DNA from: Sporomusa ovata DSM 2662
GTDB taxonomy: Bacteria > Bacillota > Negativicutes > Sporomusales > Sporomusaceae
Direction of reading: 5' to 3'
DNA: 64,000 nt
Assembly: GCF_000445445.1 (NCBI RefSeq)
Contig: NZ_ASXP01000005.1
Span: 248,053 to 312,052, forward strand
The translations under genes were made by a program, and so were the position numbers. Every line of letters starts with the position of its first letter. The first letter of the stretch is position 1. Of this stretch, positions 51,034 to 60,407 are shown piece after piece. Below the pieces are notes generated by a model that searched no databases, was not told the origin of the DNA, and saw only the letters and a program-made list of their open reading frames with translations.

Positions 51034-52404
51034 TTATATTTTCTTAAAATATAGTATGCTTGCCATGATACAACCCACAACACTACAGCCAATAATATAA
51101 GATAGTCCGCCTGCATAGGTGCCAGTAATAGCGATTAATGCTCCGATCGCCACCGGTGCTAATGACGAAAATCCGTTCGATAGTCCATTCATTAAACCAG
51201 CTGCAGAAGCAACCCCTTTGCTGGGAACAACGCTTTGCATCACCGTCCAGGAAGCAGGTCCTCCCAGTCCTACAGCCCCGATCCCCAAAATCAAAAACGC
51301 TGCCGCTATATTATTATCAGCAACTTGTCCCGCAAAAAACACTCCCACTCCAACTCCGACCATTTCAAAGATCAGAATCAATGATCTGCGGGGCAGTTTA
51401 TCGGCAAGATATCCGGATAAAATCTTTGTCCCTACCGCGAGGATAAAAGGCAAAGACGACAAAATCCCCATAGCAGCCCACGAGAATCCTCTGGCCTCTT
51501 TCAAATAACTTGGCAGCCAGGTCAGGGTACCGAAGTAAATCGAAACATGCATCATATAGAAAAAAGTCAGGAACCAAAAATTGCGATTATCTGCAAATGA
51601 TTTGAAAGCGGCAACAATACCTTGCTTTTCCTCGTCCCCCTGTTTCTCTCCCGCGGCGACCAATTCTTTCGCTTGACCTGCTTCAATGTACTCCCTTTCA
51701 AGCTGGTTCACGCGTTTACTTTGGCGTGGCCCGTCAGCCGTAAACCACCATACCATTAACAATGGGATAAGACTCAGCGCCGCAAGAACAAAAAAGCTCA
51801 TGCGCCAGCCGGAAACATGAATAATCCAGGTAAAAAACGGCATCGCTATGGCCGGTGCTACAGCCATGCCTGTCTGCCACACAGCATTAGCTTTTCCCCG
51901 TTCTTGCGTTGGAAACCATTGCTTTACAAATTTACTCTGCATAGGAAAGTGCATAGCCTCGCCTAATCCCAGCAATACCCGTGAGATGGTAATTATCGCA
52001 TATGTCGGTGCCAAGCCCCCAATAATCATCGAAATAATCCAAATGCCAATACAAGCGGCCATGGCCTTACGAGGACCAAAGATATCGCCTAAAGGGCTGA
52101 GTATGACATTGCCGACACCATAGGCAATTAAAAATGACGTCATCAGCATCCCTTTTGCCACTGCCCCGGAAATGCCCATTGCCGTCAAAAAGGCTGGGTC
52201 AACCACTAGAACCGAAACATTTACCCGGTCAAGATAAGAGAAAAAAACTGCGATGAATAAAACAGCTGCCACTAGCCAGCGCTGCTTGGTGGGCTTTAAT
52301 TGGGTGTCAATTTGAGCACCAATGTTTGAATTTTTCATATTCGTCTGTTCCATATGTCTATCTACATCCTTCCCAGTTTTTATTTTGGATTTAACAATAT
52401 CCAC
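51034..52404 (-). CDS. ACS-type MFS transporter (hexuronate/aldonate family), cluster copy 2
   Basis: About 440-456 residues with 12 helices. The GTG start at 52404 is weakly supported; ATG 52353 (MEQTN) is an alternative. The pattern RWLVAAVLFIAVFFSYLDRVNVSVLVVDP and GDIFGPRKAMAACIGIW, with RGKANAVWQTGMAVAPAIAMP, is that of the anion:cation symporter family, which takes up glucarate, galactonate and hexuronates. It is next to two dehydratases of the type that act on such acids, which supports a sugar-acid substrate. Confidence 0.9.
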   Translation of the reverse strand: MDIVKSKIKTGKDVDRHMEQTNMKNSNIGAQIDTQLKPTKQRWLVAAVLFIAVFFSYLDRVNVSVLVVDPAFLTAMGISGAVAKGMLMTSFLIAYGVGNVILSPLGDIFGPRKAMAACIGIWIISMIIGGLAPTYAIITISRVLLGLGEAMHFPMQSKFVKQWFPTQERGKANAVWQTGMAVAPAIAMPFFTWIIHVSGWRMSFFVLAALSLIPLLMVWWFTADGPRQSKRVNQLEREYIEAGQAKELVAAGEKQGDEEKQGIVAAFKSFADNRNFWFLTFFYMMHVSIYFGTLTWLPSYLKEARGFSWAAMGILSSLPFILAVGTKILSGYLADKLPRRSLILIFEMVGVGVGVFFAGQVADNNIAAAFLILGIGAVGLGGPASWTVMQSVVPSKGVASAAGLMNGLSNGFSSLAPVAIGALIAITGTYAGGLSYIIGCSVVGCIMASILYFKKI

Positions 52405-52478
52405 TTCAAATCTAATGGCATAAACTTTCCGGTAGATAGTACTGTCAAAATTGCGTTAAACCAGAAGATATGTGCTTG

Positions 52479-53669
52479 TTATTTCACAGTCTCTACAATC
52501 GATAATTTAATGGTATCTTCTGTCAATTCTTGACCAATGCCAGGAAGATCAGGTACATCATACATTCCATCTTTAGGCAAATAATTATACTTACAGCTTG
52601 TTGTATTCGCTTCCAACAAAGCATATCTATGCAATTCATGAATCATGAAATTAGGAATAGCCGCCTCCATTTGTAGTGCCGCCGCGGTAGAAATGGGCCC
52701 CCCGCAAACGTGAATTTGCACAGTAACATCATAGGTATGAGCCATGTCACAAATTTTTTTGACTTCTGTTAGCCCCCCGCAAGTACAAATGTCAGGCTGA
52801 ATGACATCAATCGATCCATCTTCAAAAAAAGGACTGTAACCCCATCGCGTATAAATTCTTTCTCCGGCAGCAATAGGAATGGCAACATTATCTGCTACCT
52901 TTTTCATTTGTTTAGGATTTAAAGGCATCACTGGCTCTTCAAAATAATAGACACCTAGCTCTTCAATCATTTTTCCAAATTGAATAGCTGCAGTAGTATC
53001 TGTAAAGGCATGCATTTCGACAATGATATCCACATCGGGGCCAACAGCTTCTCTTACTGCTTTGAGCCTGTTATAACCTAAACGTAACGTCCGGTTAGAA
53101 AGAACACCATTGAGATTATGCTGGTTCCAGTTAGCTTTATCATCCATGGCAAGTACATCAATCTTGATTGAATCATATCCCTCATCAACAGCAGCCAAAG
53201 CTGCTTCGGCATATTGCTGGGGTTCCACAAGCATAGCTTTATCAGTTCCCTTTCCCCAACCAAACTGGAGTTGGCTGGCATAAGCCCTGATTTTATCTCG
53301 TGTTTTCCCTCCTAATAGCTGATAAACTGGTGTATTGAGCATTTTCCCCTTGATATCCCACAACGCAATATCAATACCACTCATGCCAGCGGTAACTACC
53401 GTGCCACCACCTTGGCCCCAAAATGTTTTTTTCTGCATCTTATCCCAAATTGCTTCATTCTTCATTGGATCCATTCCAATGATAATTTTAGCCAAATCCT
53501 TGGCCATGCCAAATCCTGCCGATGCACCAACACCATAGGCTAAGCCAACTTCGCCAAAACCAGTTATTCCTTCATCAGTATTAATTTTAACGACAACCGG
53601 ACGCCATTTGCTGGTAGCCGAAGAAAACTCGTTAGCTACATCAATGATATCCACACTTGTAATTTTCAT
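52479..53669 (-). CDS. Mandelate racemase/muconate lactonizing enzyme family dehydratase, copy 1
   Basis: A 396-residue enolase-superfamily enzyme, probably a sugar-acid dehydratase. ATG 53669 has TAGGAGG upstream. The capping domain (about 1-130) precedes the barrel with SIKIDV, DIIVEMHAFTD (metal Glu and His), YYFEEPVMP, AAGERIYTRWGY, QPDICTCGGLTE and IHVCGGPIS. The EMH motif resembles DFH of galactonate dehydratase. It aligns along its length with the next gene (53802-55016), so the two are tandem paralogues. The exact substrate is not readable. Confidence 0.9.
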   Translation of the reverse strand: MKITSVDIIDVANEFSSATSKWRPVVVKINTDEGITGFGEVGLAYGVGASAGFGMAKDLAKIIIGMDPMKNEAIWDKMQKKTFWGQGGGTVVTAGMSGIDIALWDIKGKMLNTPVYQLLGGKTRDKIRAYASQLQFGWGKGTDKAMLVEPQQYAEAALAAVDEGYDSIKIDVLAMDDKANWNQHNLNGVLSNRTLRLGYNRLKAVREAVGPDVDIIVEMHAFTDTTAAIQFGKMIEELGVYYFEEPVMPLNPKQMKKVADNVAIPIAAGERIYTRWGYSPFFEDGSIDVIQPDICTCGGLTEVKKICDMAHTYDVTVQIHVCGGPISTAAALQMEAAIPNFMIHELHRYALLEANTTSCKYNYLPKDGMYDVPDLPGIGQELTEDTIKLSIVETVK

Positions 53670-53801
53670 ATATGGCCTCCTAAAATGAATTAATAGCTCA
53701 TTGCTCAGGAAACACTAAAATTCAGTTACTGGAAACCAAAATAAGCGGAAAACCTAAACAATGAGCTACTCAAGCTTAAAAAAAGTTCACGTTCATTTAT
53801 C

Positions 53802-55016
53802 TCAACCGTAAGTTTTACCTGCAGATATAGTAACAATTGTGGATTTAGCAATCGCCTCAGGTGTCAATTCTTGACCAATTCCTGGTAGATCAGGAACCTT
53901 GTATTTACCATTGACAGGCTGATAATCATATAGGCATGTTGCCCGGCTTTCGGGATTTAGGGCTCTCTGATGATGTTCGTGGATGAGGAAGTTCGGAATT
54001 ACCGCTTCAATCTGAAGCGCAGCAGCTTTGGATATAGGACTTCCACAAACATGAATCTGAACAGCGCAATCATATGTATACGCCATATCGCAAATTTTCT
54101 TTGCTTCAGTAAGACCGCCACAAAGACAAATATCCGGCTGAATAACATGAATAGATCTATTTTCTAAGAACTCTCTGTAACCAAATCTTGTATAAATTCT
54201 TTCGCCAGAAGCAATCGGGATATCAACATTGTTTTTAACTTCCAGCATTGATTGTGGATTCAACGGATGGCATGGCTCTTCATAATAGAATATCCGCAGA
54301 TCTTCAAGAGCTTTACCGATTTGAATCGCTGATACTGTATCGGTGTTCGAATGGTGCTCGATAATAATATCCAGATCATCTCCACCAGCTTTACGCATCG
54401 CCGCTACCCGATCATATACTGTCTTAATTACTTTTTTCTCCAAAGGTCCTGTAATCTTCCATGGACCTTTGCCATCCGGCTGATTGCTTAAGATAATCGG
54501 ATCAACCTTGATAGCATCGTAGCCTTCAGCCATAGCAATTCTAGTAACTTCTGCATATTCCTCCGGCTCGATAAGTGCTTCTTTGACAAGTTTAGGGCCC
54601 CAATTATACTGCAGTTGGCTAGCATATGTGCGGAGATTGTCGTTCGTTTTTCCGCCTAAAAGTTGCCAAACTGGAAGGTTAAATGCCTTTCCTTTAATAT
54701 CCCACAGGGCGATGTCAATACCACTGATACCGGCATTGACAACAGTTCCACCGCCCATACCCCAGAATGTTTTTCTAAATATTTTTTCCCATATCTTTTC
54801 AATATTTAAGGGATCTTCTCCGATAATGACTTCAGCAAAGTCCTGCACCATACCAAATCCGGCTCGCCACCCCTTGCCATACGCAAGGCCAACCTCACCA
54901 AACCCGCTTATGCCCTCATCTGTATTAACACGTACAATAACCGGACACCAGTTTCCCCTTGACGCACCAGAATTTCCGCTTGGAACCTGCATTACATCAA
55001 CGCTAACGATTTTCAC
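53802..55016 (-). CDS. Mandelate racemase/muconate lactonizing enzyme family dehydratase, copy 2
   Basis: A 404-residue paralogue of the neighbouring gene from GTG 55016, with GAGGGGG upstream. Motifs correspond one to one: AIKVDP, DIIIEHHSNTD, FYYEEPCHP, ASGERIYTRFGY, QPDICLCGGLTE and IHVCGSPIS. It carries an extra loop (ILSNQPDGKGPWKITGPLEKK) near the active-site rim, and its metal-ligand segment reads EHH where copy 1 has EMH, so specificity may differ. A small hairpin-bearing gap separates it from the MFS gene upstream. Confidence 0.9.
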   Translation of the reverse strand: MKIVSVDVMQVPSGNSGASRGNWCPVIVRVNTDEGISGFGEVGLAYGKGWRAGFGMVQDFAEVIIGEDPLNIEKIWEKIFRKTFWGMGGGTVVNAGISGIDIALWDIKGKAFNLPVWQLLGGKTNDNLRTYASQLQYNWGPKLVKEALIEPEEYAEVTRIAMAEGYDAIKVDPIILSNQPDGKGPWKITGPLEKKVIKTVYDRVAAMRKAGGDDLDIIIEHHSNTDTVSAIQIGKALEDLRIFYYEEPCHPLNPQSMLEVKNNVDIPIASGERIYTRFGYREFLENRSIHVIQPDICLCGGLTEAKKICDMAYTYDCAVQIHVCGSPISKAAALQIEAVIPNFLIHEHHQRALNPESRATCLYDYQPVNGKYKVPDLPGIGQELTPEAIAKSTIVTISAGKTYG

Positions 55017-55081
55017 AAATACATCCCCCTCTAATTAAATATACTCTCCCGAAAAATTCGAGAGGCTCTATGGATGAAGGC

Positions 55082-55121
55082 TTTTAACTCATTCGTGACC
55101 ACAGTTACAAGTGAGTTAAAA
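55082..55121 (-). terminator. Hairpin after MFS copy 3
   Basis: TTTTAACTCA (55082-55091) pairs with TGAGTTAAAA (55112-55121) across a 20-base loop, 41 bases beyond the MFS stop. It may partly end that transcript before the dehydratase genes. Confidence 0.5.
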
Positions 55122-55162
55122 TAATACCCTGCTCCCAGACTAGGAATTGATACCCATACGAT

Positions 55163-56515
55163 TTAGGAATTTCTGTTAACTGCCCTATTACATTGATGAT
55201 CTATCTTTAATTGACGATTTTCTTTGAAAAAGACAAAAACAATAATACCTAATAGTAATCCACAAACTGGGATTGTAAATGCTGCTTGATATGCAGCCAA
55301 TGGATATACTCCCGGTCCAAGAGGTACATAAGAATTAATGACTATTCCCATAACATATTGGTAAAATGCACCGCCAGAAAAGAGAAATATATTCAATGCT
55401 CCTACAGCAGTCCCAGCAAATCGCGGTTCATAAATTTCTTGGGCGCAGACGAAGCAAGAAACAAAAGTCCCCCCAGAAACCCCATACCAGAAAAATAATG
55501 CATATAATAGTACAATGGACAGACTATCTACCAGAAACAGCAAAGGAATATAGCACAAAGTGTGAAGAATACAACCCCACAACAAGACTTTCTTGCGGGA
55601 TTTTAGAATCTTGTCTGATACATATCCCGATAGTGGACAACCTAAAACCATGCCCAGAGGAAACATCATGAGAATGTTGCCTGCCTGCTGTTTAGATATT
55701 CCATAAATATTCTGCAAATACGGACCAGCCCATAATGAACCGACACCCATGAAAGTGCCATAAAAGGAGAAAAGCAATAGTCCGAGCAAATAAAATCTCT
55801 GATTACAAAATACCACTTTTATCGCTTCACTCAGAGAATTTTTTTCATTAGCATCCTGCGACACCGTTTCAGACGTTACTTTGAAGGATGGGAAACCCAT
55901 TTCATTAGGTTTATTCCTGATCACTCTATAGGCGATTACGCTAGCAACCATTGTCAACACGGCTACCAGACTAAAAGAATTTCGCCATCCAATACTGCCC
56001 ATAAGAAAAACCAAAGGTGTAGTAGATATAAGAGCTCCAATATTTCCGACAGCTAACAACACACCAGAATATGTGGCTAATTCATCAGGCTTGTACCAAT
56101 CCGCCAGAATTCTCATAGCTGCCACATATACGACTCCAACACCAAATCCTATTATGAATCGTCCCCAGGCCATACTTACAACATCGGTCGCCAAGGAAAA
56201 AATAAATCCTCCAATACCTGCAAGAAAGACAAACGCCGCTATCGTCTTGCGAGATCCCCAAGAATCAGCCAGTAACCCCGCCGGCAAAGCAGTTGCTGCA
56301 TATGCCCAGAAATACATAGAGCCGATAAACCCCAACGCAGATGGCGCCAGGGAGAATTCATTCATAATTTCTGGTCCTACCACCGCCGGTGCTGCCCTAT
56401 GAAAATAGGAAACCAAGTATGTAGCGGAGATCACGAGAAAAATCCACAACCTATACTTCTTCATTTCGTCAATCAATTTTGCGTCATTTGTAACATGGTT
56501 TATCCCACAGTTCAT
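55163..56515 (-). CDS. MFS transporter, cluster copy 3
   Basis: About 450 residues, 12 helices. ATG 56515 is taken, with GAGGAGG 11 bases upstream; the frame is open further. It has SYFHRAAPAVVGPEIMNEFSLAPSALGFIGSMYFWAYAATALPAGLLADSWGSRKTIAAF and a central cytoplasmic loop, in the pattern of GlpT/organic-acid MFS members. It is the first structural gene after the GntR-type operator at 56580-56617 and probably brings in the inducer. Confidence 0.88.
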   Translation of the reverse strand: MNCGINHVTNDAKLIDEMKKYRLWIFLVISATYLVSYFHRAAPAVVGPEIMNEFSLAPSALGFIGSMYFWAYAATALPAGLLADSWGSRKTIAAFVFLAGIGGFIFSLATDVVSMAWGRFIIGFGVGVVYVAAMRILADWYKPDELATYSGVLLAVGNIGALISTTPLVFLMGSIGWRNSFSLVAVLTMVASVIAYRVIRNKPNEMGFPSFKVTSETVSQDANEKNSLSEAIKVVFCNQRFYLLGLLLFSFYGTFMGVGSLWAGPYLQNIYGISKQQAGNILMMFPLGMVLGCPLSGYVSDKILKSRKKVLLWGCILHTLCYIPLLFLVDSLSIVLLYALFFWYGVSGGTFVSCFVCAQEIYEPRFAGTAVGALNIFLFSGGAFYQYVMGIVINSYVPLGPGVYPLAAYQAAFTIPVCGLLLGIIVFVFFKENRQLKIDHQCNRAVNRNS

Positions 56516-56550
56516 TCTAAAAATATCCTCCTCAGTTCTACCACACATTT

Positions 56551-56580
56551 TTACAATCAATTACAATCAATTACAATCGA
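56551..56580. repeat. Three tandem 10-bp units before the MFS gene
   Basis: TTACAATCAA occurs twice and TTACAATCGA once in direct succession, directly adjoining the GntR palindrome and lying in the leader of the MFS gene. It may be a second protein-binding array or simple slippage. Confidence 0.6.
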
Positions 56581-56617
56581 GTATTATATTGGCATGCTGG
56601 CATGCCAATATAATACT
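56580..56617. promoter_or_regulatory. Perfect 18-bp GntR-type operator
   Basis: Arms 56580-56597 and 56600-56617 are perfectly complementary about a 2-base centre and contain TTGGCATGC/GCATGCCAA. It lies between the gntR stop and the MFS start. The core TTGGYAT recurs at 57361-57380 and 59829-59848, supporting a shared GntR regulator. Confidence 0.8.
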
Positions 56618-56632
56618 CCCAGAAGATATCTA

Positions 56633-57337
56633 TCATGTCTTCAATTCACGCAAATGCTCTAACATCACGCACACAGCCTCATCGGCATCTTGTTCTTTTA
56701 TCGCTTGATAAATCCGTTTATGTTGACGCAATGCAATATCTTGTTCGGTGACTTCCCTAAGAGATTTTTGGCGAGAAAACAGCAACAGTGACATCAAAAA
56801 TTCATTGATTTTGACAATAACGTCGTTGCCTGAAGCAACAATTATTGCTGAGTGAAAACGTATAGATGCATTACCCACATCTTTTTTCATAGTAATATTT
56901 CTTTCCATCTCTAGCAGAGCGTCTTCCATCATATCCAGATCTTCTTTTGTCCGACGCTGCGTGGCAAGTCGGACCGCCTGAATTTCAATCGCTTCGCGGG
57001 CTTCAATCAGATCTTTCAAGCCAGACTGCGGATCCAGTACTAAAAATCCGATATTATTCAATAAATGTTTAATATCGATTTGTTGTACACATACCCCTTT
57101 ACCTCGGATATATTTAACAACACCTAAAAATTCTAATATTTTGATCGCTTGACTTACAGGCATCCGGCTCACATTAAATAATTGCGCCAGTTCCCGTTCC
57201 GACGGAAGTACTTCACCCTCTTTAATATAGCCTTTCATGATCCACATGCGGATACGTTCTACAATTTGACTATAAAGCACTTCCGAGTTTTTGTCACTTA
57301 ATTTCAATTCTTGTTCTTCCTGTGGAAAACGTAACAT
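56633..57337 (-). CDS. GntR/FadR-family regulator of the sugar-acid-type cluster
   Basis: A 234-residue regulator with an N-terminal GntR winged helix (LYSQIVERIRMWIMKGYIKEGEVLPSERELAQLFNVSRMPVSQAIKILEFLGVV) and a C-terminal FCD ligand domain (EAREAIEIQAVRLATQRR, RFHSAIIVASGN, QHKRIYQAIKEQDADEA) that in relatives binds small carboxylates through a metal. ATG 57337 follows AAAGGA. A TTGGTATTCC/GGCATTCCAA palindrome lies 24 bases before the start. It most likely represses the transport and dehydratase genes and itself. Confidence 0.9.
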   Translation of the reverse strand: MLRFPQEEQELKLSDKNSEVLYSQIVERIRMWIMKGYIKEGEVLPSERELAQLFNVSRMPVSQAIKILEFLGVVKYIRGKGVCVQQIDIKHLLNNIGFLVLDPQSGLKDLIEAREAIEIQAVRLATQRRTKEDLDMMEDALLEMERNITMKKDVGNASIRFHSAIIVASGNDVIVKINEFLMSLLLFSRQKSLREVTEQDIALRQHKRIYQAIKEQDADEAVCVMLEHLRELKT

Positions 57338-57360
57338 AATAACATCCTTTTTTGAATACT

Positions 57361-57380
57361 TTGGTATTCCGGCATTCCAA
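57361..57380. promoter_or_regulatory. GntR-type operator upstream of gntR
   Basis: TTGGTATTCCGGCATTCCAA, an imperfect palindrome (8 of 10 pairs), related to the sites at 56580-56617 and 59829-59848. The remainder of the gap to the chemoreceptor gene (to 57629) shows no supported gene. Confidence 0.7.
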
Positions 57381-57629
57381 TTTATAAATTAATTATATTC
57401 CAATAATATCTATTTGTCAAACTATTTTTACATTTTGTGCACTTAACTTGCTCATTATGTCATCTATTGTCGAAAAAGTACTGTATACAATGAACTGCTT
57501 CCATTAAATAAACAGTACTATTACCTCCTAAATAAATTCCAAATCATCTATAAAAAGAAAGAACCAGTTATGATGTCGCTAAACACCTTAACTAGCTCTT
57601 GATCTATCTTTTCTATTTAATGAAGGTCT

Positions 57630-59585
57630 CTATTTATAGCTAAAATGATTCACAAGCGCAGATAGCTCTTCGGCCATTTGGGCAAGTTTCTGACTGGATG
57701 CAGCAATTTCCTCCACCGACGCCGACTGTTGCTGCGTAGAAGCGGAAATTGTTTCGCTTTGAGCGGCAGTCGTTTTTGTTACACCTTCAACTTTTTGATT
57801 CGCAACCATGAGTTTGTTGCTGCTGGCAGCAATACCTTCCAAAAGCTGGCTGCTTTGAGTTACTTGTTCCGATACTTTCTTTACAAAAGCAACAATGTCG
57901 TGGAATGCTTCCCCGGTAGCTTTTACGACCGATACTCCGCTCTGAACCTCGCCGGAACCGGATTCCATCGTCTCGACAGCTTTACTTGTTTCGACCTGGA
58001 TTGTTGAAATGATTTCACTGACTTGTTTTGCCGCGTCACCGGATTGCTCAGCTAATTTCCGTACTTCCTCCGCCACTACGGCAAATCCCTTACCTGCTTC
58101 GCCAGCTCGTGCAGCTTCAATTGCCGCATTTAACGCCAAAAGATTTGTCTGGTTTGCCAACGATGTAATAGTACTAACAATTTGGCCGACTGCCTGGGAA
58201 TGCCGTCCTAATTCAGCGACTGCAGCAGCGGAACAAGCAACAGTTTTTTCAATGTTCTCCATTTGATTTACAGCCAAATCAATTTGCTTTTCACCTTGTG
58301 TTGCAGTCTCTGTCGATTGTTCTGCAGCTTCGGCTGCCTGACGCACATTAGAGGCCGCATTGTTTATATCCTCAGACATCCGCTGTACTAGGGTATTCAT
58401 CTCATTTACTATATCACGTTGTTTCGTAGTTTCTTCCGCAATATTAGTAACAGCACCTGCTATATCGTTTGCCGCTTGTGCCGACTGTTCTGAAGTCGCT
58501 GTTAGCTGCTGACTGGATGCGGTAACCTCCTCAGAGGAAACAGACACTTTTTGAACCAGTACCCGCAAGCTCTTAACCATGGCACTAAAATTTTCCGCCA
58601 ACAATCCCATTTCATCATTTGATTCTTTATCAACCGTAACAAGAAGATTTCCATCTTTTACTGCATTCGTAGCCGCTACTAAACTTAAAATCGGCTTTAT
58701 CATTTTTTTTGCAAAGAAATAGCCGATGACAACCACAATACTCATCGTCACGATTAGTATTATAATATCCGTTATTGCCAGCTTATGTACCTGGGCTGCA
58801 TATCTGTCATAGGATTGTTCAATACAAATCCCCCAGCCTGTATAAGGATCCTGCGCATAACTTACCATACGCTTTTCGCCGTTGCTGCCGGTGATATTCA
58901 TGCTCCCTTCCTGACCGCTTAGTACCTGTTGTACATAGTTAAGCTGAGTTACATCTTTTCGTTCATCTACAAGTGTACTATCAGGATGAGCAAGAATTTT
59001 TCCTTCCCGATCCACAATGTATGCCGTATCCCCATCTTTTGAACGCTCAGCAATAAAATCGCTTAAAGTAGTCAAATCCAGTGATCCCTGGATAGCTCCG
59101 ATTACCGCACCTGATTCGTTTTTAACTGGCGTCGCTAAAATTACCATCGGGTGTCCGTTAGTTTGCCCAATTAGAACATCAGAAACAACATCATCTGAAC
59201 CTTGCATGACTTGCTTAAAATAAGGGCGCTTTGATACATCCGGCAATCGATTATTATCATTTCTTACGATATGCATTCCCAACCCGTTAACGAAGGCAAT
59301 GGGTGAGATATCAGTATATACTGTCGCCGCATTAACCAGCACTTCTTTGCCTGAAACAATATCCATACTTTTTGCGCTACCAGAATTAGCAATGGTTTTA
59401 AGCCCATGCATATTCTTCTGGAGCAAAGAATCCACTTCCAGCCGCAGATTGCCAACCTTAGAAATTCCGGCACGTTGATACTCGTCTTGCATCGTAGTGC
59501 TAATTTGCCAATAAGCAAAAAATGATAAAAAACATAATGGAACAATACCGATTAAAACTAATAGCATCATTAATTTACGTTTCAC
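57630..59585 (-). CDS. Methyl-accepting chemotaxis protein with double-Cache sensor
   Basis: A 651-residue chemoreceptor from GTG 59585 with AGGTG upstream. Order: membrane helix (about 5-27), extracytoplasmic dCache_1 domain (about 35-265; YFKQVMQGSDDVVSDVLIGQTNGHPMVILATPVKN), second helix (about 272-295), HAMP (about 296-350), and the MCP signalling helices with the tip SLANQTNLLALNAAIEAARAGEAGKGFAVVAEEVRKLAEQS. dCache_1 domains commonly bind small carboxylates or amino acids. A GntR-type palindrome upstream links it to the neighbouring catabolic cluster, so it may direct movement toward the same compound. Confidence 0.93.
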   Translation of the reverse strand: MKRKLMMLLVLIGIVPLCFLSFFAYWQISTTMQDEYQRAGISKVGNLRLEVDSLLQKNMHGLKTIANSGSAKSMDIVSGKEVLVNAATVYTDISPIAFVNGLGMHIVRNDNNRLPDVSKRPYFKQVMQGSDDVVSDVLIGQTNGHPMVILATPVKNESGAVIGAIQGSLDLTTLSDFIAERSKDGDTAYIVDREGKILAHPDSTLVDERKDVTQLNYVQQVLSGQEGSMNITGSNGEKRMVSYAQDPYTGWGICIEQSYDRYAAQVHKLAITDIIILIVTMSIVVVIGYFFAKKMIKPILSLVAATNAVKDGNLLVTVDKESNDEMGLLAENFSAMVKSLRVLVQKVSVSSEEVTASSQQLTATSEQSAQAANDIAGAVTNIAEETTKQRDIVNEMNTLVQRMSEDINNAASNVRQAAEAAEQSTETATQGEKQIDLAVNQMENIEKTVACSAAAVAELGRHSQAVGQIVSTITSLANQTNLLALNAAIEAARAGEAGKGFAVVAEEVRKLAEQSGDAAKQVSEIISTIQVETSKAVETMESGSGEVQSGVSVVKATGEAFHDIVAFVKKVSEQVTQSSQLLEGIAASSNKLMVANQKVEGVTKTTAAQSETISASTQQQSASVEEIAASSQKLAQMAEELSALVNHFSYK

Positions 59586-59707
59586 AATTTCACCTGTCCC
59601 TTTTCAAAATAAACGAACACTTAACCTACAGTTTTCTATTATTACTATTATTTGTAATCACCACAAGATTAAAAGAGGATGTAACGAAACATCCCCGCCT
59701 ATATCAT

Positions 59708-59764
59708 CTTACAGCTTTCCCGAAATTTTTTCCAATCGTCTTTTAACATTAACCGCATCAATCA
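59708..59764 (-). CDS. Possible 18-residue peptide upstream of the chemoreceptor
   Basis: ATG 59764 has a perfect GGAGG six bases upstream (59775-59771). It encodes MIDAVNVKRRLEKISGKL, a basic amphipathic helix, and stops about 120 bases before the chemoreceptor start. The strong ribosome site argues for translation; the length is too short to judge from sequence alone. Confidence 0.35.
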
Positions 59765-59828
59765 TTAAGTACCTCCTTACTTTGTTATTTATATAGTTCT
59801 TATTAAATACTACACTATCATAATTTTA

Positions 59829-59848
59829 TTGGTATTCTGGAATGCCAT
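59829..59848. promoter_or_regulatory. GntR-type operator upstream of the chemoreceptor
   Basis: TTGGTATTCTGGAATGCCAT is an imperfect palindrome whose left half is the same as that of the site upstream of gntR (57361-57380). It lies upstream of the small frame and the chemoreceptor gene. Confidence 0.65.
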
Positions 59849-59873
59849 TGAAATGTAACCCGCTTTAACCACT

Positions 59874-59945
59874 GATAAAGCATATCTGAAGCATTTGGGA
59901 TTCAAGTGGAGCGTTTACTCCGCCTTATACTACTGGGACACCACA
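59874..59945 (+). repeat. Three-hairpin dispersed repeat, copy C (degenerate)
   Basis: It shares AGCATATCTGAA, GCATTTGGGATTCAAGTGGAG and TTTACTCCGCCT with copy B at 60076-60172 in the same order and spacing, but the first and last hairpins are decayed. Confidence 0.55.
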
Positions 59946-60075
59946 GTATTGATATTATCATATTTGTAATATTATGTCAAAGAACTTTTATTTTTGTCGT
60001 AAACGAAGCTATTGTGTAACAGCTTCTGCCAAAACGATAATAAAAGAGTCCGGGTCATGGTGATCAACTCCATTC

Positions 60076-60172
60076 AAGTGAACTCGTTTCAGCATAGCTG
60101 AAACATTGGGGATTCAGGTGGAGAATCTACTCCACCTGAATTAACGCCGCCTGTAGTGGTGGAAGTCTTTTC
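60076..60172 (+). repeat. Three-hairpin dispersed repeat, copy B
   Basis: AAGTGAACTCG, hairpin GTTTCAGC ATA GCTGAAAC, hairpin TTCAGGTGGAG/CTCCACCTGAA, then GCCGCC TGTAG TGGTGG and AGTCTTTT. Compared with copy A the middle stem has different bases on both sides yet still pairs, which indicates selection on structure. Confidence 0.7.
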
Positions 60173-60271
60173 CTATAATATTCCATACTTTTACACGAAA
60201 TTCCTTTATATTTCGCGAAAAAACACCATTGATTTTGCAAGGGTGTCGTTCCCCTAAAAAAGCCATAGAAA

Positions 60272-60312
60272 CTAAAAGCCGGTTAGAGTACATTGTAAAT
60301 ACTCCAACCGGT
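60272..60312 (-). terminator. Terminator of the aminotransferase gene
   Basis: On the minus strand, ACCGGTTGGAGTA pairs with TACTCTAACCGGC (one G-T) around a 9-base loop and is followed by TTTTAG. Confidence 0.75.
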
Positions 60313-60407
60313 TCATCCTCAATACTATTCTACCTACTCATTTTTGCCGCTGGAAAGGGCCTGCCGCCAACACCTAGATTTGTGAGGCAAAAGACCCAAG
60401 ACTTGTT

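Noticed and set aside
56551..56580. A possible CRISPR-like or iteron array
   Set aside because: Only three 10-bp units without spacers; listed as a simple tandem repeat.
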